Shown: piece after piece, positions 55,501 to 62,118 of the stretch
How positions within the stretch are numbered: the stretch's first letter is position 1
Layout of the letters: each line of letters begins with the position of its first letter
Assembly: GCF_014230145.1 (NCBI RefSeq)
Contig: NZ_JACHVC010000008.1
Location: forward strand, 1 to 64,000
Length of the DNA: 64,000 bases
From: Pelagicoccus albus
GTDB lineage: Bacteria > Verrucomicrobiota > Verrucomicrobiia > Opitutales > Opitutaceae
Direction of reading: 5' to 3'
Made by a program: the position numbers and the translations under genes
The notes under the pieces: model-generated
The model's input: the letters and a program-made list of their open reading frames with translations, nothing else
Database searches by the model: none
Told to the model about the DNA's origin: nothing

Positions 55501-58039
55501 GCCGAGTGTGGAAATCGTTAATCCGAGTACGGGAGCCTATACATTGGTCTCCGAGGCTTTGCCGGTGGACGTTGAGGCATCGGATGGTGTGGGTAGCGTC
55601 GAACAGGTTGAGCTTCTCCAGGACGGAGAGTCCCTCGGAGTCTCCGCGGGACCTGAGTTTGGCTTTGAGTGGACGCCGAGCGAGGTCGGACAAATAAGTT
55701 TGCAAGCGGTGGCTACAGATAATCGCGGCACAACCGCGAGCTCTTCAGACGTCGCAGTCACTGTATTGCCGGCCGGATACGAAGCTGATTACCAGCTCGA
55801 GGATGGCGGACTTGTAGGTGGCTCGGGCGCTGCAGCCGACACCGCAGGCTTCAACGGAACTGGTTACGCCACGCTCCCGAGTGGAGATGCCCAAATTCAG
55901 CTGAAGCAAGTCGATGGAGGATCCGGATCGATGGCACTCCTTCGTATCAGATTTGCAAATCCAGAGGCTACTAGCCGAGTGGGGGCTGTACTGGTCAACG
56001 GAAACTCGTTCGCGGTTGAATACGATTCTACGGACTCTGCCTTTTCAACGCTGGTCGTACCTGCCCCGTTGGATGCTGGGAAGTCGAACACTATTCTGTT
56101 CACTGCGGCAGGCGAAGGTGAACTCTACATCGACGAGCTCACGGTTCGTGGCCTGCAAAGTGAGGCGGATCATACCTACCACGCCGAGAATGGTGTTAGA
56201 ACCGGATCCATGGTTCTTGAATCCTCCAATACTGGATTCAATGGAATCGGTTACATGAACTTCCCAGGTTCTGAAGGTATCTTAGAGTTCCCAACCGTGG
56301 ATGGTGGTCTAGGGGGAACCAAGACCCTAAGTGTGCGCTACGCTCTCGGTTCAGGCTCAAGAGCCGGAACGCTCTCGATCAACGGTGTTTCGCAAGCAAT
56401 CGACTTCGTTGCTTCTGGCAGCTGGACAGGCTACGTGACGATGGATATCGAGATCGAGCTAAATCCAGGAAACAGCAATTCGATCGTGATTGAATCCATC
56501 GGCAACGATTTGGCGAATGTCGACGAGGTCATCGTCAGGGATGTCGGAGCTCTTAGCGATGTGCCCGCTGTTACTTTGCTTACTCCTGCTGATCCTGCGA
56601 TCGAATGGCGTTGGGGCGATACCATGAGCATTACCGCCTCTGCCACGGTAGCTTCCGGTTCGATTGAGAAGGTTGAATATTATGCTATGGATCCTGTAGT
56701 CAAAGTTGGCGAGGCCAGCGGCGAGCCATTCGCTTACGATTGGTTTGTATTGCCTGGTGAATACGAGATCTTTGCCCGTGCCTACAGTGACAATGGCTCT
56801 GTGGCCGAGTCGTACGGTTACTTAATGGACGTGTCTTTCGACAATGACTTGCCGGTAGCGGAAATTACATCTCCGGGTGAAGGCACTGTATTGCTCGATG
56901 GTGACGATGTTACCATCGAGGTAGCGGCCAGCGATCCGGATGGGTCGGTAGCTCTCGTAGAATTCTACGTCGATGACGTTCTGGTTGCTGCGGATACAAG
57001 TGCTCCGTACAGCCACACCTTGAGCGCTCTGGCCGCGGGCGGCTACCAAGTAAAGGTTAGAGCCCAGGACAACCTTGGCAGCTACTCTTACGTAGACGTG
57101 GTTCAGCTCGGTGTTTTCTACGCCACCGGTGGTGACCTTATCCAAGAGGCTGAAGAAGGCATCGTTGCAGGGTCTTTCGAACTAAATTACGACAGCCGAC
57201 TGGCAGGACCTGTGGGTGAAGTAAATGCTGTGAAAGCGATCAGTAGCAGCAGCGATGAGGGTACCGACCTGCCAGGGACGGACTATCTGGAGATGCGTTT
57301 CAACATTCCGGTACGTGGCTACTACCGCATCAAGTCCTCTGTGGCATCGCCGGATGGCAGTAGCGACTCTATGTATGTCGCCATCGACGGGGCAGATCCC
57401 TTCCAGAACCGCTGGGTCACTGCGATTTCGTCTAGCTTCACCGAAGATTACGTGCGTTCCGATTCTCAGGATCCACTCCTGATCTTCTGGGAAGCAGGGG
57501 GGCATTTCGTACGCTTTGGCTATCGTGAACCGCTCAAGCTCGATTACTTCGAAGTAGAGTTGGTGAATGAGGCGCCACTGGCTCAGCCATTTTTCACTGA
57601 GGGTGGAGAGGCATACCAGGAAGCCGAAAATGCTGCAGAGATCGGCGGAAACTTCACGGTCGTAGAAGACTCTGCTGCCAGTGGTGGATACGCGATCGAA
57701 ACCGGTGGATCACTGTCTCCGACACCTAACTACGCCCTATTCCAGTTCAATGTGGAATACGCAGGATTCTATGCTCTGAAGGCAGGGGTTAAAACGGTGC
57801 TGCTAAATGGAACGACTGACTCGTTCTACGTTTCAATCGATGGCGCATCCAATTCCCAGCACGTATGGGATACCGAACAGTCTGATACCGTCTATGTAGA
57901 AGACTACGCAACAAGTCGTACGGCAGGTGATCCTTTGTTGTTCTTCCTCTATCCCGGTGGGCACACGATTCGTATTGGGGACCGCGAAGGCCCATTCCTC
58001 GATTGGGTTGAACTCGAGTACCAAGGGGATGGTTTGTAA
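52523..58039 (+). CDS. PL11 rhamnogalacturonan lyase with multiple Ig-like and CBM35/CBM6-like modules
   Basis: 1838 residues with a signal peptide. Residues about 40-645 are a typical PL11 propeller: DRGLVALKANENQVYLSWRLL, FNVYRSADGG, DLDGDGAYEVVVKWYPSNAKD, GSHYTQFMVYDLDGDGKAEI, GDWREEVIWRN and HDRQYRLAIAWQNVGYNQPPH. The rest alternates Ig-like modules (VSLVSPVDGEVYKIGDEV, IQLINPVDGYTN and others) with about five CBM35/CBM6-like modules (for example YQLEDGGLVGGSGAA, YHAENGVRTGS and two long C-terminal ones starting QEAEE and QEAEN). PL11 lyases cut the Rha-GalA backbone endo- or exolytically using Ca. Residues 839-857 are an odd Ser-Arg/Ser-His repeat inside the first binding module. Secreted or surface-bound enzyme of the second module of the island. 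Confidence 0.93.
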   Translation: MTIPRSFSFSCAIGWKMALSLLFSVLIFAHTTRSAPHQLELLDRGLVALKANENQVYLSWRLLASDSEGTAFNVYRSADGGPAVKLTMEAVSLTTDFVDNAADLSLANEYYVRAVVDGVELAASDTVSIDADAEVRQYLSLPLQVPEGGETASGNFEYSANDLSVGDLDGDGAYEVVVKWYPSNAKDNSQSGFTGNTLLDAYTLSGELLWRIDLGVNIRSGSHYTQFMVYDLDGDGKAEIACRTAEGSMDASGAYIAQPENWQGDVALSEIPVDHEADRRNSGGYILEGPEFLTIFDGLTGMELVSTLYEPQRVPGTYFPTTAEINQYWGDSYGNRIDRFNAAVAYLDGTRPSLVMCRGYYTRTALVAYDWRGGVLSKRWMFDTLDEAVSDTYRGQGAHSITVGDVDLDGKDEIVYGASTIDDDGTGLYNTNLGHGDALHLSDMDPDRSGLEVWMPHESPSSYGANGSELHDAATGEIIFGVGGGGADVGRGVAADIDPRYRGFETWASRGGMHSVSGEAIETVSLPSMNFLVWWDADPLREMLNNTTISKWNWSVGSQEAIFTDDGILSNNSTKATPNLSGDILGDWREEVIWRNVDSTELRIYSTVIPANNRLVTLMHDRQYRLAIAWQNVGYNQPPHTGFYLGDGMLPPARPDFYYARTSVDPEVSLVSPVDGEVYKIGDEVAMVAEASDTDGAVSSVEFYEDAKFYGMDLTDPYTAIWDATEGGSFELRAVATDDEGLQGVSAPLVVTVTHNDVYDDAIAWSPWTPRGTRVDGYQGDGYAILGRPWHFLLYENVDGGLDGGHKTLRIRYSTKSRGKEKLYVCVNGRFVRLRLNESHSRSRSRSHSHSRSRSHSQDAWQYAETTIELLPGTENTIFMFARGGTILVDGIEVEGVLRNQDPEIQLINPVDGYTNLEGTDLFLSALAKDVGGAVAQVDFLVNDSVLTTDLSDPYEYIWNDIPEGDYAIKATATDDLGAVVESDTVNVLINNPPSVEIVNPSTGAYTLVSEALPVDVEASDGVGSVEQVELLQDGESLGVSAGPEFGFEWTPSEVGQISLQAVATDNRGTTASSSDVAVTVLPAGYEADYQLEDGGLVGGSGAAADTAGFNGTGYATLPSGDAQIQLKQVDGGSGSMALLRIRFANPEATSRVGAVLVNGNSFAVEYDSTDSAFSTLVVPAPLDAGKSNTILFTAAGEGELYIDELTVRGLQSEADHTYHAENGVRTGSMVLESSNTGFNGIGYMNFPGSEGILEFPTVDGGLGGTKTLSVRYALGSGSRAGTLSINGVSQAIDFVASGSWTGYVTMDIEIELNPGNSNSIVIESIGNDLANVDEVIVRDVGALSDVPAVTLLTPADPAIEWRWGDTMSITASATVASGSIEKVEYYAMDPVVKVGEASGEPFAYDWFVLPGEYEIFARAYSDNGSVAESYGYLMDVSFDNDLPVAEITSPGEGTVLLDGDDVTIEVAASDPDGSVALVEFYVDDVLVAADTSAPYSHTLSALAAGGYQVKVRAQDNLGSYSYVDVVQLGVFYATGGDLIQEAEEGIVAGSFELNYDSRLAGPVGEVNAVKAISSSSDEGTDLPGTDYLEMRFNIPVRGYYRIKSSVASPDGSSDSMYVAIDGADPFQNRWVTAISSSFTEDYVRSDSQDPLLIFWEAGGHFVRFGYREPLKLDYFEVELVNEAPLAQPFFTEGGEAYQEAENAAEIGGNFTVVEDSAASGGYAIETGGSLSPTPNYALFQFNVEYAGFYALKAGVKTVLLNGTTDSFYVSIDGASNSQHVWDTEQSDTVYVEDYATSRTAGDPLLFFLYPGGHTIRIGDREGPFLDWVELEYQGDGL
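55037..55093 (+). repeat. Hexanucleotide-like repeat coding for Ser-Arg/Ser-His
   Basis: About nine imperfect 6-bp units of the form C-R/Y-C/T-T-C-N encode alternating Ser with Arg or His (residues 839-857). The repeat keeps the frame whatever its copy number. Confidence 0.75.
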
Positions 58040-58091
58040 GCTTTTCGCTTCAAGACTTATCAAAATGAAGCGATTTTGAGTAGTAAGTAGC

Positions 58092-58125
58092 AGCCTCAGT
58101 ATGTTGGGGTAGATGTGCTGAGGCT
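58092..58125 (+). other. Hairpin with TTGGGGTAG-containing loop
   Basis: Perfect 8-bp stem AGCCTCAG / CTGAGGCT with an 18-base loop, 52 nt after the PL11 stop and just before the terminator. No T-run follows. Confidence 0.45.
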
Positions 58126-58133
58126 ATTTACTG

Positions 58134-58170
58134 CCTGGCCACTGCGGGGGCGGTGGCCAGGTTTTACTTT
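58134..58170 (+). terminator. Terminator after the PL11 lyase
   Basis: Perfect 9-bp stem CCTGGCCAC / GTGGCCAGG followed by TTTTACTTTT. It ends 15 nt before the next ATG, so readthrough or a promoter within the hairpin region would be needed for 58185. Confidence 0.8.
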
Positions 58171-58184
58171 TATAAAATGACCTT

Positions 58185-59345
58185 ATGAAAATTCTGTCTC
58201 AATCCAAGTGGGTGGTTTATCTCGCCGCTGGAGCAACTTTGTTCGGGCTCGGGTATATGGCGGGGACTGGTAGCTCGCCCACCGACCTTGTACCGGAAAG
58301 GGTCGCACCCGAATACCTAGAGGCATCGAAGGGGGAATCGATCATTTCTCCGAAAGTAGAAACTTTTGAAAAATCGTATCAGAATGAAAGATACGCCAGC
58401 CGTGAAGTTGTTTTAGAAAGTAAGCGCGTTTCTCATGCTTCTTCCGAGCGATCTGCATTAGAGAATAAGGACTGGCTCGTCCGCTTGGCCCAGGAAGATC
58501 CGCACTCGGCAATTAGAGAAGCTGCCACTACAGAATCCGAGTACTTGAGAGGCATCTATCTGCAATCAGTAGTTGAGTCTTGGGCGGAAAGCGATTTTCA
58601 AGCAGCGTTTGACTGGGCCTTGAGCTACGGGGAGGAAAGTCTCCTCAAGGTAGCTTTGAAAAACCTAACCGGTGGTGCTGAAAACGCGAGTCTCGTGTTT
58701 GGTCAAGCTCTCGAAGTATACGGAGCTGAACGTCGTAGTGATTGCGCTATGGCTGTCCTGAAAGGTTTATGCTACTCGGGCGATTACGATTCAGCATTCG
58801 AATTTTCCGATACGCTTGAGGATAATCTTAGTAGGCAAGCGGAAGACGTTGCCCTGTCACATTGGGCTCGCTACCAACCAGAGGAGGCCGCGGCCTTTGC
58901 CCTCTCTCGAAGTGGGACTGAACCTTTCTCGAAAGTCGTTTCCAGCTGGGCAACGAGCGATCCTGCCGCCCTTGCGAGCTATGCCAGTGAACTCCCAGAA
59001 AGTTCGGAGCGTAGTCATGCTTTGAGCGAGGCTTTGAGGTCTTGGGTTGCTACAGATGAGGACGCAGCTGCGAAATGGATTTTGCAACAACCAGCCTCTA
59101 AGGATTTGGATACGGGATTACTCTCTTTGGCGAGCCGCTCCAATCGGGCGGAATCAGCACCTCGGGAAGCGGTTAAATGGGCGGAGCTGCTTTATGACAA
59201 TGGTTTACGCAACGATACCCTGTCCCGAGTGGTTAAGCAGTGGGCGGCGACTGACAGGAGGGCCGCCAGAGCGTATTTGGAAAAATCTGACAGCCTCTCC
59301 TCTGAGATGAGATCGGAGCTCGTGGCTCTCTTTGATGGTCGGTAG
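58185..59345 (+). CDS. Membrane-anchored helical-repeat protein (WA-x-DP repeats), unknown function
   Basis: 386 residues. An N-terminal hydrophobic helix (about 9-28, VVYLAAGATLFGLGYMAG) is followed by a low-complexity linker and then at least five alpha-helical repeats of about 34 residues: VVESWAESDFQAAFDWAL, ALSHWARYQPEEAAAFAL, VVSSWATSDPAALASYAS, ALRSWVATDEDAAAKWIL and VVKQWAATDRRAARAYLE. The pattern [AV][LV]xxWAxxDPxAAxxW is TPR/HEAT-like and common in Verrucomicrobiota proteins of unknown function. Periplasmic, anchored to the inner membrane, with a scaffolding or binding role, is the likely topology. It lies between the PL11 and GH28 genes and is followed by GH28 after 22 nt. Confidence 0.75.
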   Translation: MKILSQSKWVVYLAAGATLFGLGYMAGTGSSPTDLVPERVAPEYLEASKGESIISPKVETFEKSYQNERYASREVVLESKRVSHASSERSALENKDWLVRLAQEDPHSAIREAATTESEYLRGIYLQSVVESWAESDFQAAFDWALSYGEESLLKVALKNLTGGAENASLVFGQALEVYGAERRSDCAMAVLKGLCYSGDYDSAFEFSDTLEDNLSRQAEDVALSHWARYQPEEAAAFALSRSGTEPFSKVVSSWATSDPAALASYASELPESSERSHALSEALRSWVATDEDAAAKWILQQPASKDLDTGLLSLASRSNRAESAPREAVKWAELLYDNGLRNDTLSRVVKQWAATDRRAARAYLEKSDSLSSEMRSELVALFDGR

Positions 59346-59367
59346 TCCGGCTACAATTTTGAAACAC

Positions 59368-60822
59368 ATGAAAAAAATCCCCTTATTGATCATGGCTTTG
59401 CTACTCTCTCGCTTACCATTGTCTAAGTTTTCGTTCGTGGCTGCATTGAGCGGTTCTTTAGCGCTTATGCTGCAATCCCCTTTGGAAGCGGCTACGCACG
59501 AGACAAGTACGCTTGCCTACGAAACTATAAGCGTCGAAAACGCTCCGTTCGAGATGCCAAGCTTTGAGGTTCCGGACTTTTCCAAGGCATCTCGCTTTTC
59601 GATCGAGGATTTCGGGGCCATGGAGAACAACCAGGCTTCCGTTTCAAAAGCTTTTGCAGCTGCTATCGAAGCAGCCCACGTTGCAGGAGGAGGTCAGGTT
59701 GTTGTACCAGAGGGGCATTGGCCGACCGGTAAGATCCACCTCAAAAGCGGGGTTTGCCTGAATTTGGAAAAAGGCTCGGTGCTAGAGTTTTCATCTAATC
59801 CTGAGGATTACCTGCCAGCGGTGCAGTCGACTTGGGAAGGAATGGAGTGTTTCAACTACTCTCCTCTGATCTATGCTTTCGAATGCGAGAATGTTGGAAT
59901 CATAGGAGAGGGGAAGCTGTACGCAAATTTGGATACATGGAAGATCTGGTACAAGCGTCCGCCCGAGCATCTAGAGGCTTCCAAGCGTTTGTATGAAATG
60001 GCCTCGCATGACGTACCGGTTGAAGATCGTGACATGACGACTGGCGAGGCGAACATGCGTCCCCAGTTTATCCAGTTCAACCGTTGCGTCGGAGTGCGCC
60101 TGGAAGGTATCTCGATCGAGAATAGTCCCTTTTGGGTAATCCATCCATTCATGAGCCGCGATGTGCTGGTCCGAGGGGTGAAAGTGAAGGCTTTTGGTCA
60201 CAACAACGATGGAGTCGATCCCGAGATGAGCCAGAATATCTTGATAGAAGACTGCGTGTTTGACCAAGGCGACGACGCGATAGCCATCAAGTCAGGGCGT
60301 AATCGGGATGCTTGGCGTCTGGACATGCCGACTCGCAATGTAGTCGTTCGCAATTGCGTGGTGAAGAACGGTCACCAACTTTGCGCGATCGGGAGCGAGT
60401 TATCCGGGGGCGTCGAAAACGTATTAGTAGAAAACTGCAGCTTGGACAAAGATATCGAAAACGTGGGTCACCTTCTTTTTATCAAAACGAACGAACGGCG
60501 CGGTGGCTTCGTGCGAAACATCTACATGCGAAACGTCGACGCCGGCGGTTTGCGTTACGGTGTCCTAGGCATCGAGACGGATGTGTTGTACCAGTGGAAG
60601 AATTTGGTTCCCACCTATGAAACGCGGCTCACTCCGATTGAAGATGTTTACGTAGAAAACGTAGATGTAGAGCAGGCTAAGTATGTAACCAAAATAGAAG
60701 GACAGCTAGAGCTGCCGGTTGAGCGGGTCGTTCTGAAATCTGTCCGGGTGGGCAAGGTCGAAGAACGCGGTTTGCAGAATACGAACGTAAACGATTTCAG
60801 CTTCAATAAGGAAGCTATGTAG
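59368..60822 (+). CDS. GH28 polygalacturonase-like enzyme
   Basis: ATG 59368 gives a 484-residue protein with a signal peptide (residues 1-42, long hydrophobic core); a frame start at 59332 would overlap the previous gene. The beta-helix begins at FSIEDFGAMENNQAS. Family sites: GHNNDGVDPE (NTDG position), DQGDDAIAIKSGRN (both catalytic Asp), NGHQLCAIGSE (GHG position with Gln) and MRNVDAGG. The insert WKIWYKRPPEHLEASKRLYEM is typical of exo-type bacterial GH28. The expected role is release of GalA or of unsaturated products from rhamnogalacturonan after PL11 action. It is co-directional with PL11 and the helical-repeat gene. Confidence 0.92.
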   Translation: MKKIPLLIMALLLSRLPLSKFSFVAALSGSLALMLQSPLEAATHETSTLAYETISVENAPFEMPSFEVPDFSKASRFSIEDFGAMENNQASVSKAFAAAIEAAHVAGGGQVVVPEGHWPTGKIHLKSGVCLNLEKGSVLEFSSNPEDYLPAVQSTWEGMECFNYSPLIYAFECENVGIIGEGKLYANLDTWKIWYKRPPEHLEASKRLYEMASHDVPVEDRDMTTGEANMRPQFIQFNRCVGVRLEGISIENSPFWVIHPFMSRDVLVRGVKVKAFGHNNDGVDPEMSQNILIEDCVFDQGDDAIAIKSGRNRDAWRLDMPTRNVVVRNCVVKNGHQLCAIGSELSGGVENVLVENCSLDKDIENVGHLLFIKTNERRGGFVRNIYMRNVDAGGLRYGVLGIETDVLYQWKNLVPTYETRLTPIEDVYVENVDVEQAKYVTKIEGQLELPVERVVLKSVRVGKVEERGLQNTNVNDFSFNKEAM

Positions 60823-60884
60823 AATCAGCAGCGGCTGCGGTTTGCGTTTGTTGAATCCTTGAACACTGAGAGGGTCGTCTGATT

Positions 60885-60906
60885 CGCCTAGCTCGTTGGC
60901 TAGGCG
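60885..60906. terminator. Hairpin between convergent GH28 and esterase genes
   Basis: Perfect 8-bp stem CGCCTAGC / GCTAGGCG with loop TCGTTG. No T-run on either strand, so it is only a possible terminator. Confidence 0.5.
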
Positions 60907-60919
60907 ATCATTCTAGAAT

Positions 60920-61900
60920 TTAGTCGGCCTTAGATTGTTGGAGTAGCCAATCTCTCGCCGGTTCTAATTGGTAGGCGTAATCGAAAGAGTACATGTGCTC
61001 CGCGCCGCCGTGAGAGTTACTAGATGGAGGTACGGTGCCCTCGCTGAACCGGATGAAATTGATGGGAAGGCCATTCTTCAGCAAGGAAGATACCTTCTCG
61101 TTTTTTTCAGCGTCACTAAGTTTGGCCGAGAATTCGGTTTGTCCGAATTCGACGCCTTTGCTTGAGAGCAGCTCGCCGAGTTCTTCCATTCCGCCCGAGG
61201 CTTTTTGGTCTCCGGCTGAAACGACATACAAGAAGCTCATTTCGGCGAGTGGCGAAAGTACGTCGACGTCCCACTGGCTTCCGACAAAGAGGCTTGCGGC
61301 AAAGAGGTCAGGATGAGTTGCGTTTAAGTAAAATGAGATCATACCTCCCATCGATTGACCGGTAGTGTAGATCCTGTCCTCGTCGATGCTGTATTCAGAA
61401 ACTACTGATTTTAGTACTTTCAAAGTTAGATCTACCTCTGGGCTTGTCTCCCAATCATCGTTTACGACCCAGTCTGGTCCGCGATAGGAGGGTACGAGGA
61501 CGAAAGACGGAGTCTTCGCCTGGCTCTCCTGCGTTGCCCAGATTATACCACCGTAGCCCTGCATGAGTGGGGCGATGGCTCCTTTTCCTACCGTACTTGC
61601 ATCAGCCATGAACATCACCAAAGGGTAGCTTCGGTCGGCTTGGTAATTCTCGGGGACGTACAGGTTGTAGTCCATGCTCGAGCCCGTCGTTTCGTCGTGG
61701 AATGTCAAATTCTTGAATTTTGGAGCGATCTCTTCGCGCAGCTGCAAAAGCTGGGCATCATAGCTTTTATCCACTCCACCGTAGGATTGATCCCAAGTAG
61801 TGGAAGCGTCCGAGGCCGCTGTTTCGGGGCTCTGATGTGAGCAGCTGGAGACTGTAAATGCTGCCGAGAGAGAAATTACTATGATAGAGAATTGTTTCAT
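60920..61900 (-). CDS. Esterase-like lipoprotein (CE1 / PHB-depolymerase-like alpha/beta hydrolase)
   Basis: 326 residues. The N-terminus has a lipoprotein signal (FTVSSC, lipidated Cys at about residue 20), so the protein is membrane-anchored. The hydrolase core shows NLYVPENYQADRSYPLVMFMAD, TTGQSMGGM (nucleophile S183), VSAGDQKASGGMEE and a C-terminal HGGAEHMYSFDYAY with the likely catalytic His. The fold matches prolyl-oligopeptidase-like or feruloyl/acetyl esterases of the CE1 clan. It is convergent with GH28 and divergent from the GH2 gene at 62119. A deacylating role on pectin or hemicellulose is inferred. Confidence 0.82.
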   Translation of the reverse strand: MKQFSIIVISLSAAFTVSSCSHQSPETAASDASTTWDQSYGGVDKSYDAQLLQLREEIAPKFKNLTFHDETTGSSMDYNLYVPENYQADRSYPLVMFMADASTVGKGAIAPLMQGYGGIIWATQESQAKTPSFVLVPSYRGPDWVVNDDWETSPEVDLTLKVLKSVVSEYSIDEDRIYTTGQSMGGMISFYLNATHPDLFAASLFVGSQWDVDVLSPLAEMSFLYVVSAGDQKASGGMEELGELLSSKGVEFGQTEFSAKLSDAEKNEKVSSLLKNGLPINFIRFSEGTVPPSSNSHGGAEHMYSFDYAYQLEPARDWLLQQSKAD

Positions 61901-62118
61901 AAACGAGCTTAGGATAACCCTTCAAGGGCTCCATGTCAGCCCCGAACGGGATGAAAGTCTTTCCGAGGGGGAGTATTGAAGTCTTTTTCCCACTAGCTGT
62001 GGTTCCTTACGTTGCAGTGGGACCCCAATACTACTTTTTCTGGAATATGGAACTGTCAGATTGCTGGGCAGCAGCCAGCTTCGGTAGCTTCCATAGGTTT
62101 ACAGTTAAAATTTTGCCT

